43,450 bases of DNA from Arthrobacter castelli DSM 16402 (lineage in GTDB: Bacteria > Actinomycetota > Actinomycetes > Actinomycetales > Micrococcaceae), in NCBI RefSeq assembly GCF_000430705.1, contig NZ_AUMN01000032.1:1-43450 (forward strand). Direction: 5' to 3'. The notes beneath the pieces are model-generated. The model ran no database searches, had not been told where the DNA came from, and saw nothing but the letters and a program-made list of their open reading frames with translations. Below, piece after piece: positions 1 through 8,210 of this stretch. The position numbers and the translations under genes were made by a program. Position 1 is the stretch's first letter. Each line of letters opens with the position of its first letter.

Positions 1-36
1 GGTGCGGGTGCGGGTGCGGGTGCGGGTGCGGGTGCG
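1..36. repeat. GGTGCG hexanucleotide tandem repeat
   Basis: Six perfect copies of GGTGCG lie at the left edge, followed by a degenerate GGTGCC/GGTTGCG continuation. The tract may extend beyond the window. In frame 1 it would read as Gly-Ala repeats continuous with the downstream open frame, but the AT-rich promoter-like stretch after it suggests it is not coding here. Confidence 0.85.
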
Positions 37-104
37 GTGCCGGTTGCGTTGTTCATGTGTGTTCCTTCCCGTTTGTCCGTGTGCAATATATCCAGGGTAT
101 CGCC

Positions 105-145
105 CCTAGATACAACAAGACAAGGGGGCCTAGATAATTATAACT
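105..145 (+). promoter_or_regulatory. Promoter/operator candidate for the alarmone operon
   Basis: The direct repeat CCTAGATA occurs at 105-112 and again at 129-136, 24 bp apart. The second copy runs into the AT-rich TAATTATAAC, which offers a plausible -10 element just upstream of a GGAGG ribosome-binding site (159-163). Two same-face repeats beside a -10 box suggest autoregulation, as is common in toxin-antitoxin operons. This is read from sequence only; no binding protein is identified. Confidence 0.35.
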
Positions 146-168
146 ATGGAGGTGCAACGGAGGATGGG

Positions 169-1038
169 GTGCGGATCGGTGCATCCGCGTCTCCCTCTGG
201 ACACGATGAACGGGTGATCGGTCAGAGAAATATCGGGCGGGACACGTACGATCGAGGCATGTGTCGATCCCAAGCCGCCGGCGGTCGGCGATGCGTTCAA
301 TCCGAGCGACTGGAAAAACTCACCACCGCCGATCTGACACCATCCACACCAGGCGCCCCCGCGCTGGACTGGGCAGACCAGGAAATTGCCACCGTCTGGA
401 CCGAACACGACCGGCCCACAGTGTGCGCAGCCATAGCAAAAATCGAGACCGCAGCAGCACACGACAGGCGCACATTCGAAGACATGAACACTGCCGCCGC
501 ATCGACCGGCGCCACACTGCACGGTGCAGCGTTTCGCCTGAAATCACCAGCGTCGATGGCCCGGAAAATCACCACCAAACTCGACGCCGCCGAGGCGGCC
601 GGCAGGCGATTCGAAGCGGCCGATATAGCCCACTCGATGACCGACGTGACCCGCTACACCGCCCTGTCGGCCGACCATGACGACATCGTGCCCACCGCCA
701 AGACGACCGTCGCCGAGCTGACCACCCGAGGATGGACCGTCATCGAAGCCGAGCAATCCTACGTATCAGGAAACCCCTACAAGGGACTGCACCTGCTCAT
801 GCAGCACAACGATGGCCAAATAGCCGAGCTACAGATCCAGTCCCAGCGCTCGCAGAACCTCAAAGACCGAGCCCACGTGCTCTATGAAATCTCCCGCGAC
901 AACAGCCGTTCATGGGCAGAACGCCGAAAATCAGCCGAGGACAACAAAGCCCTCTATAAGGGGCTGCCCACCCCCCACGGGCTGAACAACCTAACCCAGC
1001 TTGGCGATTGTGCCGTCAGGGAAAAACGATATACTTAA
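169..1038 (+). CDS. RelA/SpoT-domain alarmone-synthetase-like protein (candidate toxSAS toxin)
   Basis: I chose the GTG at 169 because a GGAGG site sits 5 nt upstream, giving 289 residues. ATG 259 is an alternative (259 residues), and the frame is open to the window edge. Residues ~120-245 carry the landmarks of a RelA/SpoT nucleotidyltransferase: FRLKSPAS...K (ATP-binding basic motif, ~122-133), DVTRYT (~159-164, in place of the family D-x-x-G-x-R), NPYKGLH (~202-208, the Y-x-G-x-H motif) and ELQIQS (~220-225, the E-x-Q-x-R/S motif) followed by an AH pair. Such domains transfer pyrophosphate from ATP to GDP/GTP, to adenosine nucleotides or to tRNA 3' ends. There is no TGS or ACT domain, so it is a small synthetase rather than a housekeeping Rel. 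A small HD hydrolase two genes downstream suggests a toxSAS toxin. A phage-structural or polymorphic-toxin RelA/SpoT domain is the alternative. Confidence 0.7.
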   Translation: MRIGASASPSGHDERVIGQRNIGRDTYDRGMCRSQAAGGRRCVQSERLEKLTTADLTPSTPGAPALDWADQEIATVWTEHDRPTVCAAIAKIETAAAHDRRTFEDMNTAAASTGATLHGAAFRLKSPASMARKITTKLDAAEAAGRRFEAADIAHSMTDVTRYTALSADHDDIVPTAKTTVAELTTRGWTVIEAEQSYVSGNPYKGLHLLMQHNDGQIAELQIQSQRSQNLKDRAHVLYEISRDNSRSWAERRKSAEDNKALYKGLPTPHGLNNLTQLGDCAVREKRYT

Positions 1039-1069
1039 CCTAGAACCAGGCGAAAGGAGGCGATGAATC

Positions 1070-1750
1070 ATGACCCAGTTCTATCGCCTGCGCGCCCCAG
1101 GGCAGCCGCCCGGCACGACGATCGTCGTCGCAGCCGACGAACAAGCCGAGCTATTGCTGCGCTGGGTGCCCAACACCGGACTGTGGATGCACACAGCATC
1201 GCTGGAAAACGACTACCTGTTCGGCGACGAAGACGGCATCTACGAACCGATCACCGCCGACCAGGCAGCACACCTAATCCACCAAATGGAGCCATTCGAC
1301 GAACGCCGCGACACCGCACGCCGAATCATGGCACGATACCGCGCCCTACCAACGGCACAGCAGCGCACCAACGCCGAAATGGGCCTAACTCAAACACAAA
1401 CAGGCATGAAGCCCATGAGCGCCCCCGGACTACCCGAACTACTACGCCGCGGCCGCCGCTGGCGCACCATCAAGCTCTACAACAAAAACGCCGGCAGCGC
1501 ACCACGACAATTCATCAGCGAATGGTCCAGGCGCTCGCAGCCGCTGGGCCTGCCCGGCATGAAGCTGCGTGTCAGTTCGCACGGACAGCGATCCGTAGTA
1601 GAAGCCAAGGCAACGCAAAAGACAAAGGCCAGGAACGGCAACGACACAAACTTCGACAAGCGGCGCTCCGAGGACGAGCAACAGAGCACCACACCCGCAG
1701 CACTTACAACTACTGCGTCAGCAAAAATGGACCAAGGGGACAAGATATGA
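1070..1750 (+). CDS. Unrecognised 226-residue protein between synthetase and hydrolase
   Basis: I do not recognise this family. An ideal AAGGAGG site (1054-1060) lies 9 nt before the ATG at 1070; another ATG at 1063 belongs to an Arg-rich shadow frame. The N-terminal ~80 residues look globular (beta-rich, with WVPNTGLW and EDGIYEPIT segments). A helical stretch follows, and from ~135 the protein is basic (LLRRGRRW). The last ~50 residues are charged, Thr/Ser/Gln-rich and probably disordered. It starts 31 nt after the synthetase stop and overlaps the HD hydrolase by 4 bp (ATGA), so the three genes are very likely co-translated. Its placement suggests a partner, adaptor or second antitoxin, but nothing in the sequence proves a role. 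Confidence 0.75.
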   Translation: MTQFYRLRAPGQPPGTTIVVAADEQAELLLRWVPNTGLWMHTASLENDYLFGDEDGIYEPITADQAAHLIHQMEPFDERRDTARRIMARYRALPTAQQRTNAEMGLTQTQTGMKPMSAPGLPELLRRGRRWRTIKLYNKNAGSAPRQFISEWSRRSQPLGLPGMKLRVSSHGQRSVVEAKATQKTKARNGNDTNFDKRRSEDEQQSTTPAALTTTASAKMDQGDKI

Positions 1751-2196
1751 GCGCCATGGAACAAAAAGCCATCACAATCGCCACCCGCGCCCACCAAGGC
1801 CAAACAGACAAAACCGGCCACCCCTACATCGAACACCCCGCCCGCGTCGCCAAAAACGTGACCCACCACGCAAGCGCGGCGGATCTGGAAACAGCCCGCA
1901 CAGTCGCCTGGCTCCACGACGTAATTGAAGACACCCACATGGCGCTAAAAGAACTCGCCACCATGTTCCCACCCGAAGTCGTGACCAGCATCGACGCAAT
2001 CACCAAACGCCACAACGAAAACCCAGACAGCTACTACACCCGAATACGATCAAACCGCATCGCGCTCGCGGTCAAGCATGCCGACATCGACGACAACACC
2101 GACCCCATCCGAGTCGCACGGCTCGATGAAAAGACCCGCAAACGTCTGGCAGTAAAGTACGCTCGAGCCCGCGCGTCCCTGTCAGGAGAACTTTGA
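1747..2196 (+). CDS. Small HD-domain alarmone hydrolase (candidate antitoxin)
   Basis: This 149-residue single-domain protein matches the RelA/SpoT/Mesh1 hydrolase fold. It has AHQGQTDKTGHPYIEHP (residues 15-31, the H-x-G-Q...Y-I-x-H-P signature), WLHDVIEDT (55-63, the HDxxED metal/catalytic motif) and a later KHADIDDN (K-x-A-D-x-x-D-N). All hallmark metal and catalytic residues appear present, so it should be an active Mn-dependent (p)ppGpp/ppApp pyrophosphohydrolase. It starts at ATG 1747 inside the upstream stop (ATGA), with AAGGGGA 6 nt before. In known toxSAS systems such as FaRel-ATfaRel, small alarmone hydrolases neutralise the synthetase by destroying its product. That role fits this position. 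A stand-alone Mesh1-like housekeeping enzyme is possible but unlikely in this context. Confidence 0.8.
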   Translation: MSAMEQKAITIATRAHQGQTDKTGHPYIEHPARVAKNVTHHASAADLETARTVAWLHDVIEDTHMALKELATMFPPEVVTSIDAITKRHNENPDSYYTRIRSNRIALAVKHADIDDNTDPIRVARLDEKTRKRLAVKYARARASLSGEL

Positions 2197-2854
2197 CAGG
2201 GACGGCAGGCCATGAGCCATTCGACTCTCTCGCTCATCTGATGCGCGTGCACTCAGTTCTCTGTGGGGCGAAAGGGGAGCGTTGGAAATCTGTGGCCACC
2301 CGCGTCTGTGAACTCCTTTCCTTGTACACAATTCACGAGGAAAGTGTTGCTGCCCAACGCCTGCCGAACCGGAGCTAATGAGCCAATGAACTGTAGGAGT
2401 TTGGCACATAGACGTGGCCGTCGCTGGCTATCTCCTGGGAATCCGCCGTGGGCCGTGATCGTGGTTGCTATCGTCCGGAATTTCCAGTTCGGCACCCAAC
2501 GCCTGGACACTGCCACTTATGGTCACATCGACATCTCCCCACATTGGCTCAGCGGCGTCGGTATTGTTCTCTGTTGCATCGGGTGACGCATAACAGCAGG
2601 CAAAATTGCCGAGCATACCGCGTTCCGGGCATTCGTCCACGCCAGCGACTTGGACTATTTTGCCCAACCGATATTGTGCGCGGGTTCGAGGGAGCCGCCA
2701 TGGCCACTGACCGTGAAGCAAATGTGGAAGAGGAGAGGACGCCGTACCTCTCGCTCGTATCCAATCCGTTACTTCGTGAGATCGCCGATGAAGCCTTCCG
2801 GGTGCTGGGGCATGACTCCGCGCACCCCTACCGCGAGAAAGCCCCGATAGTCAG
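2197..2854. other. 658-bp gap without a secure gene
   Basis: This separates the alarmone operon from the catabolic island. Two short open frames have coding-like composition but no recognised family. One is a plus-strand frame from ATG 2700 to 2912 (about 70 residues, with GAGGGAG upstream) that runs into the 3' end of the opposing deacylase and may be a truncated gene start. The other is a minus-strand frame ending near 2428, whose last ~60 residues are acidic. Both may be debris at an island junction. Confidence 0.4.
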
Positions 2855-4402
2855 TCAGGCTATTACTTGGCCGTTATATAGAACTAGTCGCCCGCCGATG
2901 AGGACGTGTTGAACCCCCACGGACATTTGCCACGGATCGGTATAGGTGGAGCGGTCGTTTATAGCCAGTGGGTCAAAGATGGTGAGATCAGCGGCCAGCC
3001 CGCCGGCGATGCGCCCCCGGTCTGTCAAACCGGCCCGTGACGCCGGTAAAGAAGTCATTTTGCGAATCGCGTCTTCTAAGGAGAGGAGATGGCGTTCTCG
3101 AACATAGTGTCCGAGCACCCGGGGGAAGGTTCCGAAACTACGCGGGTGTGGGCTGCCAGCACCTCTTGCTGTCAAGATTCCACCATCGCTTGCCACCGCC
3201 GTATGCGGATAACGTAGGACGGTTTCGACATCGGTATCTGACATGGCGTGGTTAATGATTCCGACTGATGCCTGGTGAGCGGCGAGTACATCAAGGGCAC
3301 CATCATGGGCGGTGGTGGCGAGAGCTTTCGCGATATCGACGAGCGAGCGCCCGATCCACCCTGAATATGGTCCATCTGGAAGCTCGGCTAATACGATGCC
3401 GGCCGGGTCTATTTCGCCGTCGAATCGCTTCGACAATGCCGAACTGATGTGTTGGCGCTGCTCCGGATCGTTAAGGCGTTGGAGCAGGGCGGCGATGCCG
3501 CCATCAAGTGCCCACCCCGGTAAACGGGACGTCAAAGTGGTGCTGGAGGCTGCGTAAGGGTAAACATCTGTCGCCACGTCCACTCCATCGTCGCGTGCCT
3601 CGTCTATCAGCTGTAGTGCTTGATTCACTTTCCCATGGTTCCGAGGGCCCATCGCTTTGAGGTGGGATATTTCCAAGCGCACGCCGGTGGTGCGGGCAAC
3701 GGAGATGGCTTCGGCAACTGCTTCGAGAACGGTGTCGCTCTCGTTACGCATGTGCGTTGAGTACAGCAAGTCGTACTCGGCGGCCACCTGCGCCAATGTT
3801 TCAATCTCGGCGGAGGCTGCATATGAACCGGGGGAGTAGATCAGCCCGGTGGAGAAGCCCCGTATATCTTGCTCAGCCGCTTCAGCCAGTAGGTCGCACA
3901 TGCGACTCAGCTCGCTCTTGGTCGGCGCCCGTTGAGCGGTGCCCATGGTTGCGATCCGTAGCGCACCGTGTCCTACTTGCAATACTGCACTAACTGTCGG
4001 GGCTTTGTGGTGCAAGGCGGCGGTAAAACCGTTAGCCGTTCGCCAGCTCCAATCCAGATCTGAACCAAGGAAAGCAGTTGCTGTCTGCAACGTGGCGGGA
4101 TCTTCGACCGGGAACGGGCTGAATCCGCAGTTGCCGGTCAGTAGTGTGGTGACACCTTGGGTGATTTGGGTGATGGCTTCGGGGTTTGTCGGGAGGGAGA
4201 AATCTGCGTGGGAGTGCAGGTCCACGAACCCGGGAGAGAGGACGTTGCCGCCGACGTCGATCACGTCCGTGGCCGTAAGTGGGTCATGATGATGTAGAAC
4301 GTTGACAATGGTCCCGTTCTGTATGCCGACGGAACCAAGTACCGGAGCCGATCCGGTTCCGTCTATGATCAACGCGTTATTGATCGCCAGATCGTAGTTC
4401 AT
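2855..4402 (-). CDS. N-acyl-D-amino-acid deacylase (D-aminoacylase family amidohydrolase)
   Basis: This 515-residue amidohydrolase-superfamily protein has the usual D-aminoacylase length. An N-terminal beta-domain precedes GFVDLHSHAD (H63-x-H65 metal ligands), then GNCGFSP (the Cys-bearing motif typical of D-aminoacylases, C92), HLKAMG and AVASDGG (the catalytic Asp region). The family hydrolyses N-acyl-D-amino acids to free D-amino acid and carboxylate in the cytosol; no signal peptide is seen. It is the last gene of the leftward FGE operon, and its start overlaps the last 26 nt of the broken oxidase gene, which suggests ancestral translational coupling. With a flavin amino-acid oxidase upstream, the pair originally formed a D-amino-acid release-and-oxidise module. 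Exact acyl and amino-acid specificity cannot be read. Confidence 0.88.
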   Translation of the reverse strand: MNYDLAINNALIIDGTGSAPVLGSVGIQNGTIVNVLHHHDPLTATDVIDVGGNVLSPGFVDLHSHADFSLPTNPEAITQITQGVTTLLTGNCGFSPFPVEDPATLQTATAFLGSDLDWSWRTANGFTAALHHKAPTVSAVLQVGHGALRIATMGTAQRAPTKSELSRMCDLLAEAAEQDIRGFSTGLIYSPGSYAASAEIETLAQVAAEYDLLYSTHMRNESDTVLEAVAEAISVARTTGVRLEISHLKAMGPRNHGKVNQALQLIDEARDDGVDVATDVYPYAASSTTLTSRLPGWALDGGIAALLQRLNDPEQRQHISSALSKRFDGEIDPAGIVLAELPDGPYSGWIGRSLVDIAKALATTAHDGALDVLAAHQASVGIINHAMSDTDVETVLRYPHTAVASDGGILTARGAGSPHPRSFGTFPRVLGHYVRERHLLSLEDAIRKMTSLPASRAGLTDRGRIAGGLAADLTIFDPLAINDRSTYTDPWQMSVGVQHVLIGGRLVLYNGQVIA

Positions 4403-5660
4403 CGACTAGCCGGTCCTTTGGCTTCGAAGCGTTCCGCGAGAAGGACGCTTCATGTAGGGTTGGCGCGGCTTCCTGCACACCTTGTGCGACCAGCTCACCT
4501 GTAGCAGGGGCAAGCACCAGCCCCCACATTCCGTGACCCGCGGCGATGACAAGGTTGGATAGGGGGCACTGCGGCCCAGCACGGGGGCTTCATCCGCAGT
4601 GCATAGACGTTGTCCCGCCCATGTTTGGAAAGCCCGCTGGGTGTCCAGATGTGGTAATCCGCGTATTCCCGCCTCGCGGATGGCCCGGATCCTTCCGGTA
4701 CTCTTGGTTTTTGCTCCGCTGCCAAGTTCAAGGTTTCCTGAAGGTCGCAACCGGTCCGGGTAGGGCGTGGCTACGACTTTCAATTCCTTGAACAGGATTG
4801 GAAGTTGCGGAGCTCCGTGGGGAGCGTGGAGGTCGACGACGTATCCCTTGGCACCCTGCAGCGGCATGCGGAGACCGGCGCTGCGGCACAACCGTTGCGA
4901 TCCGAGTCCTGCAGCTACGACATAGGTCTCGGCCGTGAATTGTCCATTAACCGTCTCAGGGGCGGTGATGCGTCGAGTGGTTACATGAAGTCGCTGGACT
5001 TGTGTATTCCAGACAATCGTTGGGCCATGGCGCTCGGCCGCTGCAAGGGTTGCCCGGACGAATTCCTGGGTGCCACATTGGGCCTCGTCCGGGCGATGAA
5101 TGGCGCCTGCCACTTCTCCCAGTCTGGGTTCAAGGGCCCGTGCTTCATCGGCCGGCCGTACTTGTTCCCTGATGTTGTCGGCCAGCATATTCCGGATGGA
5201 TTGGTCGAACTCTTTCCGGTCAGGAATACATCCATGGAACCGTTTCTTTGGAATCCGGTGTCTAAGCCTGTCTTGGCATATTGGGAGTGTAGATTGAGGT
5301 TGCGGTGGGCCAGTTCCTGTAATCGCCTGGTCAGGATACGGGCCTTTCGGGGGTGTGATGCAGCGGTGAAGCGTTGCCAGCCACGACAAAAGGCGGAAGT
5401 CTGGGTGCATATAGAAGGAGCTACCCGGCGTGAGCATGTACCGCAGCACGGCTGAGACGTTGGCCGGCGTCGCAAGCGGCTCCACATGACTGGGGTGCCA
5501 GGAGCCCGGCGTTCGCGTAGGAGCATCCTTGACCAATGTCGCCGCCAGCCTCCAGCTCTGTTACCAGAGCCGCTTGTCGGGCCAGTTCGTAGACCGTGGC
5601 GGCTCCCACTGCCCCTGCACCAATAATAACGACTTCTGTAGAACTGTCCGTGCTACCCAT
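4377..5660 (-). pseudogene. FAD-dependent D-amino-acid/glycine oxidase (DAO family), four frameshifts
   Basis: The N-terminus reads VVIIGAGAVGAAT (FAD-binding G-x-G-x-x-G) and then GQGCSYANAGLLAP, typical of DadA/glycine-oxidase proteins. The reading frame then breaks four times by single bases: near 5493-5496 (a run of four C in the coding sense), near 5375, near 5215 and near 4567. Joining the frames recovers a full-length protein, including RFTAASHPRK, KEFDQSIRNM, ETYVVAAGLGSQ, LELGSG and the C-terminal NLVIAAGHGMWGLVLAPATG, ending at TAA 4377. The ATG at 5660 has a GGAAG site and lies 24 nt after the serine-hydrolase gene. Neighbouring genes are intact, so decay is likelier than sequencing error, though error is not excluded. 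If inactive, released D-amino acids need another fate. Confidence 0.88.
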
Positions 5661-5684
5661 AACTGCTTTTCTTCCGGTCTGGTC

Positions 5685-7142
5685 TTAGCAGACAGACGAA
5701 TTCTGTGGATGAGTCGCAAACCGCATCATTTGGATCTTTGGCGGGTTTAATGGGTGCAGCCTGATCTCGCACTCCAGCTTCCCGCGTTCGGCCGGGATGG
5801 TCCACCTCAAGTGCGCCGGCGAAGCGCTGAAAGAGCTGTCGGGCAGGGAGTCACTTGATGCCATGACTGGACCGGTTTCTTCCAGCAATTCTGCGAGTCT
5901 TTCCCTACGCCGCTCCAGCGGTTCGTCCAGTCGCGCGTTGTCAGCAAGAATGCGTGCCGCCAAACCGTCGTCCCATTTTTTCACCAGGGCCTCCACGTCG
6001 GTGCGCGCGGTGCGGGTCTCCGACCAGAGCTCCTCAAGTTGGAACCGCGACGCATCGGATGGGTGGTCTTCCAAGAGTATCTCCAGCGTCTTGGCTGCTG
6101 GATGAGCAACGTTGGCATAAGTTGCGTTGGCCAAGGCGATGATGGCAAGGCCGCTGCTCGGATGCCAGCGCATGTGGGAACCGAAACCAGGATAGCCGCC
6201 GGAATGGGAAATAATGGGCCCGTGCCGAGGGTGCAGGTGCACCACGAGCCCGTAGCCGTATCCTTGTGGCGCCCAGGTGGAGGTGGTCGGCATACTATTG
6301 GTAGTGGAACCGGTGAGGCGATGTGACTGTTGCATTTCACGGCGGGAGGCACGGCTGAGCACTGCTGTTTCATCCGCACTCTCCGAGAATCCGCCTGACA
6401 GCCATTGGCCCCAACGGCTGAGGTCAGCGGCTGTGCTAAAGACTCCTCCAATGGGGGAGAAGGCGCCCGGCCTGCTGAAAGGCTCTGGCTGCCATCGATT
6501 AGCGCTACGCCGAAACCCCGTAGCGATGCCACCTCTTGCCCGCACATCAACGTCGAAACCGGTTGATGTCAGCGCCAATGGTCCGAGCAGCTCGCTGTGG
6601 ATCACCTGACGAAAGGGGGTACCAGTGACTGCTTCAATCACTTGGCCGAGTAGAGCATAGCCCAGGTTGGAGTATTCGAACCTCGTGCCTGGAGTCGAGA
6701 CGAATCGGATTCCGGCTGCCAGCATGTTTCGAAACTCGGAGTTGCTGAGTGATTCCTGCCGGTCCGCCCAGGCATCGTCGGTTCCCAGGCCGCCGGCCAT
6801 CGTCAGCAACATCCGTATTGTTAGTACCGGCTGGTGCCCTGCCCGGCGAGTTACGACTAATTCCGGAACGAAACCTGCCATGTCGTCGTCGAGACTGAGC
6901 AGCCCCCGGTCGCGGAGCATCAGGATGGCAGCTGCCGTGAAGCTCTTGGTGCAGGATGCGATGCGGAAAGCAGTGTCGTGGCGTGGGCGGTTTCCGTGGT
7001 CGTCGTACCGACCAAAGTCTCCTTCTGCGAGGATGCCGTCCGGGCTGGACACCGTATAGAACGCTCCTGGGGCATGGTCTTCGGTGAACCAGTTACTAAA
7101 GAGTCGGCGTGCACAAGCCGATGCAAATGCTGATGATGTCAT
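5685..7142 (-). CDS. Serine hydrolase, beta-lactamase class C / D-aminopeptidase-type fold
   Basis: The ATG at 7142 overlaps the FGE stop by 4 bp (ATGA), so I prefer it to the upstream start that adds an implausible Arg/Gln-rich tail; this gives 485 residues. The catalytic motifs of the penicillin-binding/class C family are visible: S63-C-T-K66 (SxxK nucleophile/base), YSN in RFEYSNLGYALLG, and HSGG in IISHSGGYPGFG. No signal peptide or membrane anchor is seen, unlike true AmpC or penicillin-binding proteins, so a cytoplasmic esterase, amidase or D-aminopeptidase is more likely than a resistance enzyme. The ~130-residue C-terminal extension (from about HPAAKTLEILLE) suits peptidase/esterase members. 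It is co-transcribed with the FGE and deacylase genes; the substrate is unknown. Confidence 0.82.
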   Translation of the reverse strand: MTSSAFASACARRLFSNWFTEDHAPGAFYTVSSPDGILAEGDFGRYDDHGNRPRHDTAFRIASCTKSFTAAAILMLRDRGLLSLDDDMAGFVPELVVTRRAGHQPVLTIRMLLTMAGGLGTDDAWADRQESLSNSEFRNMLAAGIRFVSTPGTRFEYSNLGYALLGQVIEAVTGTPFRQVIHSELLGPLALTSTGFDVDVRARGGIATGFRRSANRWQPEPFSRPGAFSPIGGVFSTAADLSRWGQWLSGGFSESADETAVLSRASRREMQQSHRLTGSTTNSMPTTSTWAPQGYGYGLVVHLHPRHGPIISHSGGYPGFGSHMRWHPSSGLAIIALANATYANVAHPAAKTLEILLEDHPSDASRFQLEELWSETRTARTDVEALVKKWDDGLAARILADNARLDEPLERRRERLAELLEETGPVMASSDSLPDSSFSASPAHLRWTIPAERGKLECEIRLHPLNPPKIQMMRFATHPQNSSVC

Positions 7143-8080
7143 GCCAGAGGTCCGCCGGCGGTGCGGAAGCCGCAGTTGCCGCTGGCTGAGTCTGGGGTGT
7201 TGGCACTGCGGGCAGCGACCCGGTAGCGGTTGCAATAGGATTCGTGGCAAAGGTAGGAGCCGCCGCGCATCACTCTGCCTTCGCCGATGGTGGGACCGGG
7301 CGGATTGCGGTCAGGAGAGTTGCGGTAGTACTTCGGCAGGAACCAGTCGTTACACCATTCCCAGACATTGCCGCTGGCTTCGAACAGTCCGTGGCCGTTC
7401 GGCGGGAAACTGCGTACTGGCGAAGTGGTTAGGTAACCGTCGTCGAGGAGATTCTGAGTTGGGAAGGTCCCCTGCCAGATATTGCATTGGTGGTGGCCAT
7501 CTGCGTCGAGCAGTTCATCACCCCATGGATAGCGGCGGTTATGGAGTCTGCCCCGGGCTGCATATTCCCATTCGGCTTCCGTGAGTAACCGGCGGCTGGC
7601 CCATCTGCAGTATGCCTGTGCATCGTTCCAGGACACCTGTACGACCGGGTGGTCGGGGATGTCTGACCAGTGTGAGTCCGGGCCGGAGGGATGGGCCCAG
7701 TCGGCGCCTCGGACGTTGAACCACCAAGGCGCGCCTTGCGCCGGCCCGAGAATGTCCGATGGGTGCGCCCGAACCGCGAGATAGAACACCGCTGAAGATC
7801 CGAAGATTTCTGACTCTGTGCGGTAACCGGTGGTTTCAGTGAACTCCGCGAATTGGGCATTGGTCACTGCAGTCACGTCGATCCGGAATGAGTCTAGAAA
7901 GACCGGGTGCACCGGCTGCTCACCATCGGAGGGGTAGCCTTCACTGAAGGAATCACCCATTTCGAAAGTGCCAGCCGGGATCAATACATCGTCATTGGCC
8001 CTACTGGATGACGGCTGGAAATCCATGGCAGCAGACCCACGAATATCGGGGCGCGGTGTTGCCTGTCCACAGGTACACAC
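7139..8080 (-). CDS. Formylglycine-generating enzyme (sulfatase-modifying factor)
   Basis: This 313-residue protein oxidises the active-site Cys of Cys-type sulfatases (C-x-P-x-R motif) to formylglycine, using O2 and copper in the cytoplasm. GAPWWFNVRGADWAHPSGP, PVVQVSWNDAQAYCRWA, LLTEAEWEYAARG, YPWGDE, GNVWEWCNDW and RGGSYLCHESYCNRYR are hallmark FGE segments; C278 and C283 match the paired catalytic cysteines. I chose the GTG at 8080 because AAGGGG precedes it at good spacing; ATG 8026 is an alternative. The gene heads a leftward operon and faces a rightward operon with two sulfatases. All four intact sulfatases in the window carry the matching motif, so this is almost surely their dedicated activator. 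Confidence 0.95.
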   Translation of the reverse strand: MCTCGQATPRPDIRGSAAMDFQPSSSRANDDVLIPAGTFEMGDSFSEGYPSDGEQPVHPVFLDSFRIDVTAVTNAQFAEFTETTGYRTESEIFGSSAVFYLAVRAHPSDILGPAQGAPWWFNVRGADWAHPSGPDSHWSDIPDHPVVQVSWNDAQAYCRWASRRLLTEAEWEYAARGRLHNRRYPWGDELLDADGHHQCNIWQGTFPTQNLLDDGYLTTSPVRSFPPNGHGLFEASGNVWEWCNDWFLPKYYRNSPDRNPPGPTIGEGRVMRGGSYLCHESYCNRYRVAARSANTPDSASGNCGFRTAGGPLA

Positions 8081-8147
8081 TGGTCGTTCCCCTTGTCTGT
8101 CCTTGCACTAAGTGGACCATTGTTCCTGGAAAATAAACAAAGTTGTG

Positions 8148-8180
8148 TTGTACATCATATTACAATCGACATAATGATGT
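8148..8180. promoter_or_regulatory. Operator-like inverted repeats in the divergent FGE/kinase region
   Basis: In the 372-bp space between divergent operons, TTGTA-N8-TACAA (8148-8165) overlaps a second inverted repeat, ACATCAT...ATGATGT (8152-8158 and 8174-8180). The segment is AT-rich against a GC-rich background. TATGAT on the minus strand could serve as a -10 box for the FGE operon. The half-site ATTACAAT recurs in the palindrome upstream of the MocR-type regulator (37365-37380), so that protein is a candidate binder. This is an inference. Confidence 0.45.
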
Positions 8181-8210
8181 TCAGGAAAGCACACAAAAAG
8201 CCGGCCATCC

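Noticed and set aside
1-36. CRISPR-like or iteron array
   Set aside because: The repeat is a simple GC-rich hexamer without spacers; no CRISPR array or cas gene was found anywhere in the window.
1063-1746. Open frame joining upstream of the HD hydrolase to give a 377-residue protein
   Set aside because: The added part is extremely Arg/His/Pro/Thr-rich, typical of an out-of-frame shadow of a GC-rich gene. The 1070-1750 frame has the proper ribosome-binding site, and the hydrolase starts cleanly at 1747.
4805-5455. 216-residue plus-strand frame opposite the oxidase pseudogene
   Set aside because: It is the antisense of a recognisable FAD oxidase sequence, with no family features or ribosome-binding site.
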